Shown here in pieces: positions 36,429-47,822 of a stretch of DNA of 64,000 nucleotides (the stretch's first letter is position 1; each line of letters begins with the position of its first letter). The notes beneath the pieces are model-generated. The model had not been told where the DNA came from, made no database searches, and worked only from the letters and a program-made list of their open reading frames with translations. This DNA comes from Pycnopodia helianthoides (lineage: Eukaryota; Echinodermata; Asteroidea; Forcipulatida; Asteriidae). Where the stretch lies: contig CM063251.1 in NCBI GenBank assembly GCA_032158295.1, positions 17,113,425 through 17,177,424 of the forward strand, in the 5' to 3' direction. Position numbers and translations under genes: made by a program.

Positions 36429-39400
36429 CCTTGAAGGGGGAACATTGCGAGGAGAAACAAGTGGCTCAGGCTTTCTTCGATCCTCCACCAGTGCATATCC
36501 GCTATGTACTCGAACCGTTGAGGGCGCACTTCATAAAAACTCCTGTCATCCTACCATTGGCATGGGGACTGGCATTACATTTACCGATATTCATTTTTCG
36601 CTATACACTTCCACTGGTTGTCGAATTGTGGAGGTTGTGTGTATTTCATTGGTTGTGGGCATCAACAACTGAGTTTGTTGTCGTCGCCAGAGGGCCGAGA
36701 CGTGAACAGAGGCAGACTGGTCTACGGTGTTACGGGAAGCCATGTAAACATCTACGAGTCTCAAGCCTTTTTCAAGGAACCTTACGAAGAAGACGACGTG
36801 CATCCAGAATTAATCAAGAATATCGTGCGCGTCCCCACACTAACTCATCTTCCTCAGTGCTACCATTCTCACAATGACTCAGAAAGAAGACAGACTCACT
36901 CACATGTGCATGTTGATTGGTAAAATAAAATAAAAATCCCCACGATTAATATTAATTATCACGTTGAAACGCTTCCAACTCAAGCTAGCATGAGAAGACA
37001 ACATTTTGTGAAGCGCCCTCAATGTCTAAACTGCCGCCTCTCTACAGACACTCTAGAGCTTGACAAGTCAAGTGGATGAACTTTTACTGTGGTCCGATTG
37101 TAATTTCGAACAGTGTGATCACACCCTACTGTCCAAAGATGTCAAGTGATGGCACACTGTTTGGGAGGAAGTTTTGAAGCCATGACTTTCCACCGTTGCT
37201 TTGAACGGGGTGAGAATGGTTCAGTTTGCCATTGGCAGAGGTCTACCTTCATATCTTATCATCCAGAAGCACACCACAGCTTGGGGGTGATCAGTACTTT
37301 TAAACCCGGAAGTAGGTCAAGGGTAAACTTTAACCTCATGTGTTGGATTGGGCCATAGATACCGATCATTTCTGCGCCTATGGATTAGGTTTTAGAAAGA
37401 GAAAACATCAGAGACTCCATGACTGTAAATAAAGTATGTTGATGACGTGTACTTGTTCGAGTCCAAGTTGTTGAATAAGCAAACAAATGTTCTTAAAAGT
37501 AATGGCTGTCCAATTGTTATACATTTTCTTCTAGCAAAAGTTATCCATTGAAAACAAGGAATTGTCATAAAGATGCCACACGATTCGATTAGGATTAAAA
37601 CAGACCTTGTTTTGTTGCTCGTTGATTTACAGAGTATTAAAAAACTGGGGGAAATGGTCGTGACTTTGTATTTTATTTGACGAGCAAACGTTAGCAGGGA
37701 ACCAGTCACGAGCACCGTGTGCATTACACAATACTTTTCGCCTGGTAACCCGATTCTGCAAAGCAATACTTGTTGTGGAAGTGGGCCCTGCTTGCAGACT
37801 ATATTTGATTTACATCAAAGCGTGGAAGTGGAGGGTCCATAAGTTTGCAAGGAAATAGAACTCGGAAGTGTGTAGCAAGGGGTTAGTTATAGACCTTCTT
37901 TGTTGATCAACAAACCGCGCTTGTTGGCATGGAGGGCCGAATAGTAGCAAAACATTCAATCTCGGGTACAGATGTTGTGACCGAATTCAACATTTCTGCA
38001 AACTTTCAATACAAAAAATATACATCTTATGATTGGTTGCTGTTTCCAACAAGTTCAACACTATTTTTGAATATTATTGTGTAACATTGTTACAAACTAT
38101 AACTATCCGTTTTTTCTTTGTATTGATGGCTTCCCATAGTTTTCCAACCTTGGTTGGCAAAAACTTGGGCTGTGACTATGCAAGAGAAAGGTCTATCTGC
38201 TTTGAGGTAGTTCATGGACGGTGCCATTTTCTTATTAACTTTCCCGCTGATTTGGTTTATATTCCCGGACAGGAATATCACGTGTTGATGGCCCTTTTCG
38301 AAACTGCGGGTTGGGCTTGGGCTTGTGCTTGGGCTCCGTCCACCGTAAGGAAAGCCGTACACTTTACACATAACTGACAAAGCCTAAAAAGCCCAAGCAG
38401 ACACAGCTGCATCACCTCAGTGTTCTATTTCTCGTTGTTTTTTTATAGGTTTTAAATAATTGTTAGTCATTGACCGTCATCAGCCTCCGGTGGGATCCTA
38501 GTCTTGATTGGCGTTCATTTTGTTTAACGTAGTGCGATATCGCAACACGAATTACTGGAAAGAGATATCTGTATCACACGAACATTTGGATCAACATGAA
38601 CGTCTTGACGTTGTTTCGATCCAGATTTATAGACTTGCCCGGCCTTCTGAGTCAGCCTCCCATACAGTCAATGTAGCGCCCTCTACCGTTGGCTAATACA
38701 AACAAAAACAGCGTCGCCAATCAAGACTAGTGGGATCTGGAACTCTCAACCATGTAGTGGTTTGAATGTCGTCATAATGTACATTTTTTACCCAAGTCTT
38801 GCATCTTTCAGGCCTTATTGTTATGATTGTGGTGGAATGTAAATACTAAACATCGTCCTACGGGACGTTTATTTAAAAGGAAAAAAAAACAGTACGTTTT
38901 TTTTGTTTTATTATGTAAAGATAAATGTATTATATTTAACGCTTTAGTACACATGCCTCTGGTTTGAAAACAGTGTGCACAATGATATCATGACTCAATT
39001 CATGTTCGTGCTTCATGTAACATTAGGACTACATTGTATACTCCAAATCTAGTACTCATACAAACTAAGACGGTGTATTCTTTTCAAAAAAGAAAACTTG
39101 TGATTCTTTGAGTTTGAAGGGACAAGGGATTGGAAATGTTTTTGTTCAAACTACATTAAGATTAGGAAAAAACAAAAAGGACGATTTATCTTGCTCTTTC
39201 TGAAAACATTTTGCATGAGCTGTCACGACAGTCAACTTTATAAACAGCGAAACACGCGTAAAGACACGACACGTCCAGGATTATATTCACAGGTTTATAC
39301 TTAAAGTTTAATTTACAGAATTTGTGTTCCACTCCTAAACTATGAATGGAAGTTCTGTTCCAACAAAAATGGTTTCCTTCCCTCGAAGAGATCGAGCAGT

Positions 39401-39511
39401 ACTTTTACTTATGTGTACTATCTAATATCTGCTGCAGCTATGAAGAAATATCATTGGTTACTGCTATACGTTGACTTTGACTTGGAAGTGACAGTGCTTT
39501 GCTCTTGACCA

Positions 39512-39689
39512 GGGCCCAATTTCATAGAGCTGCTTTAAGCAGCAAATATTGCTTAACAATTTGCTACTAAGCCAAAATGAGCAGGATACCAGTCACAAAT
39601 TGTACATGTGACATGGTATTTTGGCTGGCAACCTTAGAGCTGTTCAGCATATTTTTAGTGTGCTTAGCTACTTTTTGAAATTGGGCCCA
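39512..39689. mobile_element. MITE family M1, best-preserved copy
   Basis: GGGCCCAATTTCATAGAGCTGC at the left and AAATTGGGCCC at the right, with AGCAGGATACCAGTCAC and TGTACATGTGACATGGTA inside. It serves as a reference copy for the family. Confidence 0.85.
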
Positions 39690-42326
39690 GGCGGCGAGCC
39701 GTGAGGGCTGGCTCGGCACACAATATTTTGAAAGTTGTGTATCTTTTGTCGCTAGAGGGCCCTGCAAATGAACGTCATTGGTTTTGTTTTATTGTGTATC
39801 GCCCTTTCAAACTGACCACCGTTTTGTATGGGCGGCCTCGAGCATCGAAATGTATAACGGGGTTCTTGACACCAATTTGCCCCTTTTAATAAAAATTTTA
39901 AAGAAAATTACATTTTTTATGGAAAAATATTTTGTACTTTTTTGTTTTGGGTAGCACAATTGGTTTATCAGTGATATTAAGGATAATTTGATAACATGTA
40001 CTATTAAAATAATAAGTTATTGTACTCCTTCCAGCTAGAGCACCCAGTACTTTTTGCCCAACAATGGTGGTAAATTGCGGCTGCGAAGTCGCGGTAGACA
40101 GGTCTTTACTGTATTACTTGTATTTTGATGGCCCCTCTCAAGAAAATAACCCAGTCATCAACACTTTACCTTATCTGAATATAGGTCCCTCATGCTATGA
40201 AACCATTACGTTATTGTACTGTACTCGTTTTTGTTGAACTATTCAATAAAATTTGTACTATAAGCTCTGAGTTTTAAATGGCCTCTTTTGTGTAGTTTTC
40301 TTTTTTTTTGAAGGTGTCATTACAAATGCGAGTCATCTCGCCCCTCAGCAAAGTAGCCCCATACAAAGTTGTCACATACAAGTCACCGCTATCAAACTCG
40401 CCCCCTTGCAAGCCTGTACCCACCCAGTTCCAAAATTGTTACCCTCAACACAGCCGCCCCCAACCCGACAAAGTCGCCCCCTAAATCAATTCTTGAACGA
40501 GCCGAATAAACAATGGCAGTCAATTCTGTGTGTAATGTTTGTACGACATTATACTCTATCCAGACTCTATCAAAATGAGAATGATATTTTAGAGGATCTA
40601 TTGGTACTGTGGTGGCAGAACCCCCCCCCCCCCCCAACCTGGTTCTAATCTCGCCTTCTTCACAATCTTCTCACCAACTCGTCGTTTTTACATCACGATA
40701 AAAATTTACCACAAGTATACGTGACCATTTTCTTTGTGCGCAAACAAACTTTGAAGACCTCTTTCAACAGAAAAACGAATATTTTTTCTCTTTACACCAA
40801 AATTATAGCCATCCTACTATTTGAAACCAAATTATTTGAAATCTAATCTTTGGTCAAACTCCCATCAAAGGCTAAACTTGTGGTGGACTCATAAAGGTAT
40901 ACTACGTCCACAGATGGTCCAAGTTTATTGTGTTTAAAAACGAAAATTAACGTTTCCGGCCGGGGCTGGTGCCTCGATCCTCCCTGTGAAACCGTTGTCG
41001 AGGGATGGAAAAAGGGAACAAGTTTCATGTTTCTGGGCTCCAGTGGGAATGGGGGTAATTTATGGTCAATAGAGCGCGTAATTGTTGTCAACTTTACTGC
41101 TGCTAGTGGGGTTGGGGGGGCGGAATTGGGTATACGGTACTCGTATCGCACAATGGGTTTGAGTGTGAGTAGTCTTTCATATAAAAGCTTTGTGTTTGTG
41201 TAGAGATGCAATCATGTCTGGTTTTTCGCTGTTTGCTGGGCTGCTCCACTGGTTGGAGGGGGGGGGTCAAAGGAACACTTTAACATTATTTTTTGTTGTT
41301 CACGATCTTACTTTATTTATTCATTTTTTTGAAGGGGGAAATGCATTGTTTGGCGATGTTGATTTAGCCTTTCATTATATGAAACCGTCAACACTATTCT
41401 CCTTCTCGATTTGGTTTGACTTTCAAGTCACCTTGCTTATAAATTTGATTATGAACATACAGCGCACAGACATTTGTCATTTGATTGGTGGAACAAGCGT
41501 CACGTGTCATCCATTATTTTGCCACGTATTCACTGTCGCGACGCAACGCTCCAAAAGTTAACAATGAGGGTCCAATAATGGATAACGTATCGGACGTTAT
41601 CCAGTATCGTTGCCAAACTAATCGTTCCCCGCCCGTTTGTCCACACGAGGCAACGTTGCGTCACGGCGGACAAGGTTGATGTCGTCCACGTTGTTTTAAA
41701 AAAAAAATTGTTTGGTTTATTAATTTTTTCGGAGTGTGGAGTGGATGAGTCTCCATGTCTGTTTTGTGTTTATTGTGGGGAAAAAATCTAAATGACAAGG
41801 ATCTATGTATGAGTTATATAAAACAAAATGCATTTCGTTCGATCGTGCACTGTCACAGCATGAGAGGTTGGTTGTGGGTCCTTTCTCTATGGTCACAGTA
41901 ACCACGAGCTGAAATCTGGCTTTTTACATTTCACTCGGCTTCCCCTCATGAAATGGAATAGTCCAGGTTTCAACTCGTACTTATATTATGCCACAAATGC
42001 GTTCATAACTAAGCAACCAATATCGGTATTATATTTTACACAAGGAACACCATTGCATTGCAACAGCCGGAAGGCTTGGGTTAAAAAGTGCGCGACACCG
42101 CAAACAATACCATGGATATTCAACCACAAGAGGGCGCCATTGTGCGAAAATTTGGGACAAACAGAAAATCGCATTTTGTGGCATAAAATTATTTGCTTGT
42201 TAAAGAACACAAATATTCAAAGGAAGCCCTCTCCATAAATAAATATTCATATAGTCTATATCACGTGTAATAATTGCGACATAATGCCACCATAAACCAC
42301 GCCCACTTCGTACAGAATTGCTTCTG

Positions 42327-42693
42327 TTAAAGGAACAGTACAGAATTGGTTGTTGCTAACAAAACAGTTGCTGGCAGTGTAAGCACATTATGTAATCCAC
42401 AATATACATAAACTGACAAACCTGTAGAAGTTTGAGATCGATCGGCCATCTGGGTCACGAGAAAATAGTGAAAAACCGATTACACATTTGCATGAAATCA
42501 TATAGGTTCAACAAATGAATTAAACGCTCACTGAGCGATAAACTCCAATCGGAAAATTAGTTTATTCATTTCTCATCAAATAGGCGTTTCAGACAGAAAT
42601 ATTTCATGGGATGTTTTCTACAGTTTTATGTAAATCTGTGATCAAAAATATTTTACAAGTTTTTTTCTTACCAATTCTGTAATGTTCCTTTAA
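42327..42693. mobile_element. MITE family M2, copy 2
   Basis: TTAAAGGAACAGTACAGAATTGG at the left and CCAATTCTGTAATGTTCCTTTAA at the right. High similarity to 9995-10377 across the whole length, apart from a missing block near the right end. Confidence 0.85.
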
Positions 42694-42924
42694 ATCTGAA
42701 GGGTAAAACTATTCAACATGTTGTTTGTTCCCTTGTTATGCTTCATTTCTCATCAAATATGGCGTTTCAGACAGAAATATTTCATGGGATGTTTTCTACA
42801 GTTTTATGTAAATCTGTGATCAAAAATATATTTTACAAGTTTTTTTCTTACCAATTCTGTAATGTTCCTTTAAATCTGAAGGGGTAAAAACTAATTCAAC
42901 ATGTTGTTTGTTCCCTTGTTATGC
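42566..42924. repeat. Tandem duplication of a MITE end plus flank (period about 177 bp)
   Basis: Starting with TCATTTCTCATCAAATA, the right half of the M2 element and about 45 bp of unique flank (ending CCCTTGTTATGC) are repeated directly at 42743. The units differ by a few short indels. The join lies between the flank end and the internal M2 sequence. Confidence 0.85.
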
Positions 42925-44146
42925 TAAGAATTCGGGACACGCTTAATGTCGACCCCTTCCGAATTGCAAGTGAAAACAAACTTTAGGTTTTTAAAAAACA
43001 CCTCAAGATTGATTACCTTGCCAGCAGCATGTGTTTATAGTGCCAGGTGAATATTCTTGACATGCGAACATATTTCTTGTTTATTGTTTTTTATTTATTA
43101 TTATTTATTTATTTTTATTTTTTAACATGGGGTTTGGATATTATTATTTGACGGTTAGCTGCAGTGGCTGTTATTATTAGCCGCGGGGAAAATATGGAGT
43201 CGGTGTGCGCCGGCTCGAACTTCGAGCACATACGTTATGGGAAACACTAAGTTATTATCTTTTTAAAATATAGTTTGTGTGATTTTCTTTTGAAACTCAT
43301 AAAATATTCACACTCCTGTCGAAAAATAACTATACTCACTTGTCAAAGAAACATTTTCACCTGGCACTTAATGGGCTTCCATGCGAATGTTACTAAATTT
43401 TTATTTTGGACTAGGGCGTGAACATCTGCATTATTCTGCACTTGCCAAACCGGTCTGCGATTCTAGCGCCCTCTACTGTTGTTTGCGTTGTTGGGCGTCT
43501 GAGCCATGAATTGGCAAAGTGTTTTCGATCACCTGAATTATAATGAAGAGCGCCGATGGGGAACTCGGAAATGTGAAGTGTGCACTGGACGCCATTTTAG
43601 AACTATAAGCAACTACTTTGATAGATTAGTGCAGATAGTGACCACTGCTGTCAAATAAAACATTTGCTTGCTGAAACTTGAGCGTCCATGCGTGTATTTC
43701 ACGTTCCAACAATGAGCTCCAGTTCCGGCGTGCGCCTTTGGTGTGGTATGGATTTTACTATTCAACTGGAGAAGAACTGCGAAGGCCTATGCATAACAAT
43801 AACGGTTAACATCTCAGCAATTATAGTTTTCTGGGAAAACATAGAGCTTCAAGAATGCATTGAGTACTCTGCAATTTTAGCAGTAGGGCTTATGCTCGTA
43901 CAAAAACCTAGTCTTCAATCAAGACCTTCGCTCTTCAAATTGGTATGACTCATTCATGCACATCTTGCTACAGTGCACAAATCACAACAATAGAGGGGCT
44001 ACTAACTGACCCAATCGTCGGCTTCCGAGTTCACGACACAGTTTGAATACTACTAAAAAATACAGAATATGAGCCGTTAAAAAATGTTGCTTATCCGAAA
44101 CACCAGTTGTTAATTAACATCTTCTGAGAAAGATAGATAACATATA

Positions 44147-44334
44147 GGAAAAACTATAAATAAATAATAGTAAACTTGCGGGTACAACAAATGTGTTTCT
44201 CCTGAAGACGAGCAGAGTATACTGTTCGAAACGTCGAGACCAAACCGGCTCTTCTCAGAGCCAACACTCAAACAAAAGAGATTTACACATGGTTGTACCC
44301 GTAAGTTTACTATTATTTATTTATAGTTTTTCCT
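44147..44334. repeat. Foldback element with hammerhead-like core
   Basis: Arms of about 42 bp: AGGAAAAACTATAAATAAAT at the left through GGGTACAAC, and the reverse complement GTTGTACCCGTAAG...AGTTTTTCCT at the right. The loop region holds the motif described at 44197-44239. A related element, with the core on the other strand, lies at 63408-63563. Confidence 0.8.
44197..44239 (+). ncRNA. Hammerhead ribozyme-like motif
   Basis: TCTC, then CTGAAGA, then C and a hairpin GAGCAG-AGTATA-CTGTTC, then GAAAC, GTC and GAGA. In hammerhead terms this gives a CUGANGA core, stem II, GAAA, a two-base-pair stem III (AC/GU), a cleavage-type GUC and a 4-bp stem I (TCTC/GAGA). The extra C between CUGANGA and stem II departs from the strict consensus, so activity is uncertain. 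Confidence 0.5.
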
Positions 44335-45174
44335 ATTTGTCCACACCATGCAAAGCTTCAAACAATATTTAAGATAGAAAACCTTTTGGACGAGGTTGAC
44401 CCCGAATAAAAGCTTATTTCTAGAAGACCAAAAAAGTTATGCCTAGTTAGAGGGTAAATGCAAAATACTTGTTGTCTGTTTATATATAAGTGTTGCAGGA
44501 TTTTCTGTTTCCCATCCTGCGAATTAATATTGTGCAGAAACTTCGTCTAATAGCGCCCTCTTTTGACTCAATTTCCTTCAGCCCATGTTATACTGCAGGG
44601 GGATGGATATACACACCGGGGATATGCAAAAATCCCCTATTTTTCTTTATGAATGTGGCCCATTCACACCACACACTTCATAAACAAAACCAATAACCAC
44701 GTACCCATCGAGGGAAGTTCAGTCGAGACGGATGGTTGTATTTTTGTTTCTAACGACACTCATTACACGGTTTCCGCGCGCACCTTTCTTGTGTAAACAA
44801 AGAGAAACACCGTGGAAATTAAATTATCCATACATTTTTAATGCTTCAAGTTAAGATTTGAATTTTACACAGAGATTTTGCCTGAGTAATGTTGAGTGTT
44901 TTAGAGATGAGAAGAAAGTGCGAACAACCATTTTGGAACTTCGTCACTCTGTTCTTCTAATTTAGCCTCCCCCCGGTTCTTAACCGCTCATCACCCATGC
45001 AAACATTATCGTTTACCCAACCCAGTTCCCTCGTTGAATACAAAATTATAAACTGAACATTAAGTGAACAAAAGAACTTTGCAAAAATTAGTCACACTTT
45101 TCGAAAATGCCCCAACGTCTTTGACTGAATGTATGGCCGTGGTGAGATAATAAGGCTGTACAATACAGTGTATC

Positions 45175-45300
45175 CGAATTGGGCCAACAGCTACGGCTAC
45201 GACTGTTGCTAAGGGTGATAAGGTCATCTTAAAGCATTATGACACGGCGATCCAGCCGTAGCCGTAGCCGTCGTAAGCTGCGATAGCCGTGAAGCACACA
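45175..45300. repeat. Foldback repeat with GGCTACGG / CCGTAGCC arms
   Basis: ATCCGAATTGGGCC...ACAGCTACGGCTACG on the left and CCAGCCGTAGCCGTAGCCGT on the right. Same style as copies near 23640-23770 and a fragment near 545-570. Confidence 0.6.
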
Positions 45301-46298
45301 TCAGCCTGAAACAAGGGTAGAAACAAGTCGAGTTGTGTACCCAGTGTTTATACCCAGGGTTTACCCTTAACGTGTAACAATGACTAGCTAACTGGTTCCG
45401 TTGGCTAGTTACTGAGTCTGTTTCCCCCCTTTTCTGTTTTTTTTCTCATCAAGTTCTTGACTGAACTCGGGCAATTCGTCTTTCGACGGGCTCTTTGGGA
45501 AAATAAACAAACCGTTCGTTTGGATGTCGTGCTTTAAAAGGTCAAGGTTTATAACAGAGTCTAGTTTTATTTCTTCAATTATTAATTCCTATTCTGACCC
45601 AGAAGCATGGACCATCAGAAAGGCAGCCGCCCTGATGTATTGGTGAGTCCATTCACACTCTCTAGTAAATCCGACTGATTCGCAGTTTCTTAGCTCTTTG
45701 TGAAATTGAGCCTGCATATGCCTAATAATTAGCACAAAGTGTGTCTCATAGTTTCGTACACAATCAAGTGGGCCTCCCTCCCCCACTCTATTGGTTGTTT
45801 TTTAATGCGACGGACAACGAGTTGATGTACACAGTAGTACGAGAGGATAATGTACATTCATATGTGCTTACATACACAATAATGTACATAATATTTGTGT
45901 AGATTTACAAACGTGTACCGAAGTGTGTTTCTTTCCTCAGTCAACAGTCAAACCGCTGAGCAACCGCTGAACTTCCTGCATTAAGTGCGGTCTAATTGTC
46001 TTTTTTTATGGTATAATTTTGTGGAGTATCTCGGCCGCAAATTAGTGCCCTCAATCCTGTGTATTTTAGCACAGTGCCACTGAGATTCTGAGTAATCCGT
46101 CAGCTCCGCCCCTTCCACGAGCCAACCCAAACAAATCATAACGGTGTGTACTTTGCCAATTTCACAGTACTGCCTGCTAGATCACCATGCAGCAATCAAC
46201 TAGATAAATCACAGACAGTCGCTGAGTTCAATCTACGGGCAAAAAACAAAAACAAACACACAGAAAACAAAAAACAAATACACTTCCTTGTAAAATAC

Positions 46299-46325
46299 AA
46301 ATAAATAAATAAATAAATAAATAAA
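46299..46325. repeat. (AAAT)n microsatellite
   Basis: Short run of AAAT units. Confidence 0.9.
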
Positions 46326-47267
46326 ACAAACATGAAAATTGGGTCTTTGCCAACTATGTACAAGGGTTGTTAACACTACAGGGATATCATTTCGCTATGC
46401 TGTACTATTTTTAGTATGATATAATTTGTCAGTGATTTTTTAACATGAATATCAGCTGAATGTTGATGTTGATGTTTTTGTGGGATTTTTTTCTTGTGGA
46501 TCTTTTTTCCCAATTGTGACTATTTGCGATTTGAAATAGCCATGACATTGTTTGTATTATTATTAAATAAATGTATATATTTTGTATTTTATTATTAATA
46601 TTAATAATCACGTAGTCCTACTGATCCCGTTTCGTTGTCCGCGTCGTGCGCACCGTACCACCAACTGTGGTATATACATGGATGAAGTAGAGCCTGTCGT
46701 CCCGGCCCAAAAGCCAGCGCGCGGACCTCCATTTCCTGTGCGCTCTGCTAAATCCTAACAACACTGCATTTCACCTTCGGTTGATATCACGAATCGTGGT
46801 AAATGCCTCTTTATGGATATCCACAGCCTTTCAATATTCCAACTGAAGTTTGCTCGCGATAAGATGTTTCCAAGGTAGGCCTTGGACGCCAGTTTAGGGC
46901 ATGTCCACTTTGAGCATACAGTATTTTGATTTAAAAACCCCGTACGAAAAAAATGTTCCCATTGATAAACCTACAAACGACGGGTCGGCATCCTTCATCC
47001 TCGTACGTAGAAATTAGCATAATAAAGAGGTCATTTAATCATTACAAGAAAATTACTCCGCGTTTGTTTCAAATCATGTTTATTTCAGTTTCTGAATCAG
47101 TCAGGGGATTTTACTCATTTTTATATTCTTTATTGTGATGATTTGTCATACTAATTTTGTTTTAAGAAGATTTTTATTCGTTAAAACACAAACGGCTATC
47201 AGAACATACACCGGGTGAACTACTTTTCGGTTATCAAATTTGTCGAGGTCATTTAGAGTAAAGTGGT

Positions 47268-47281
47268 TCAAGATGGCGGCT
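47268..47281 (+). promoter_or_regulatory. YY1-type promoter element, probable start region of the KMT2C/D gene
   Basis: TTCAAGATGGCGGCTG matches the YY1 consensus (AANATGGCGGC), which typically sits just downstream of the start site in housekeeping genes. It lies about 540 bp before the KMT2C/D start codon. The region between is relatively CpG-rich (for example 47500-47560) and may be 5' UTR. The ATG inside the motif opens a six-codon upstream ORF (47273-47293). Confidence 0.55.
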
Positions 47282-47815
47282 GCTTCAGAATAAACGTATG
47301 CAAGGGAAAATTAACAACGCTTTGTTTCAGTGAAAATTCCAGTAATGCCCGTTCAAATTGTGCTGTGGACGAACCGCTGTGTGGTAAATAATGTGCGAGA
47401 CGAATACTAGGGATATTGAAGGTACAATTTAAGGCGAAAATCGTCCGGTTGTAATCAAATTTTGCAGCTAGTCCTGGCGAATTATCCGAGGTCGTCAGCG
47501 GCGGGTGGGTACGGTGTGTGAACAGGAACGGAGGGGAGTTAACGACGCGACAGGAAAAGCTTATCGCTGGTGTGTATCGAGTACAGATTTTTCACGTTTG
47601 TTCATTTACACCTACCCAGGCTTAACAATTATTTCATCTCGTGAAGTTTCAATTGTGTAAGCTCCGTCGAAGTCTTCAATGCCCAGGGCAGGAAAAACAG
47701 ATTTTAACACCGCCGGAGACAAGAAGTTGTAAAACAAAACATCCCAGATTTTTACATCTGAATGTACAATGAAGCCTGTGTTCCATCTGTAGCCGTCCTC
47801 TCCTAGACGGCAGGC

Positions 47816-47822
47816 ATGTCAG
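47816..47822 (+). CDS. KMT2C/D (MLL3/4) histone methyltransferase gene, start codon in first coding exon
   Basis: ATG TCA G precedes a consensus donor GTAAGG. An in-frame TAG at 47804-47806 makes this the first possible start. The single leftover G joins GT at 56068 to give Gly, so the protein begins MSGRKKKFPRFKGETE. The upstream 500 bp is presumed 5' UTR. The full protein is expected to be a very large nuclear H3K4 mono-methyltransferase of the COMPASS-like complex; only its first roughly 250 residues are in this window. The start assignment rests on the splice phase and the lack of other upstream in-frame ATGs. Confidence 0.7.

Larger units (their letters stand above)
36329..47260. other. 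Mox 3' UTR and intergenic region; no gene recognised
   Basis: The open frames here (up to 148 codons) show no family signature or splice context. Recognised content: M1 fragment 37690-37790, M1 copy 39512-39689, M2 copy 42327-42693 with a tandem duplication, foldback element 44147-44334 with a hammerhead-like core, foldback repeat 45175-45300, and an AAAT microsatellite 46299-46325. Between these, for example 38,800-39,450 and 45,800-46,290, I see nothing recognisable. Confidence 0.7.

Noticed and set aside
36041..36529. 162-codon open frame on the minus strand
   Set aside because: It lies opposite the last Mox coding exon and is explained by that exon's codon composition.
36431..36877. 148-codon open frame after the Mox stop
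   Set aside because: It sits in the presumed 3' UTR, has no recognisable motif and overlaps other open frames of similar quality.
40843..41211. Overlapping 122- and 91-codon frames on opposite strands
   Set aside because: No family signature on either strand and no supporting splice or promoter context.
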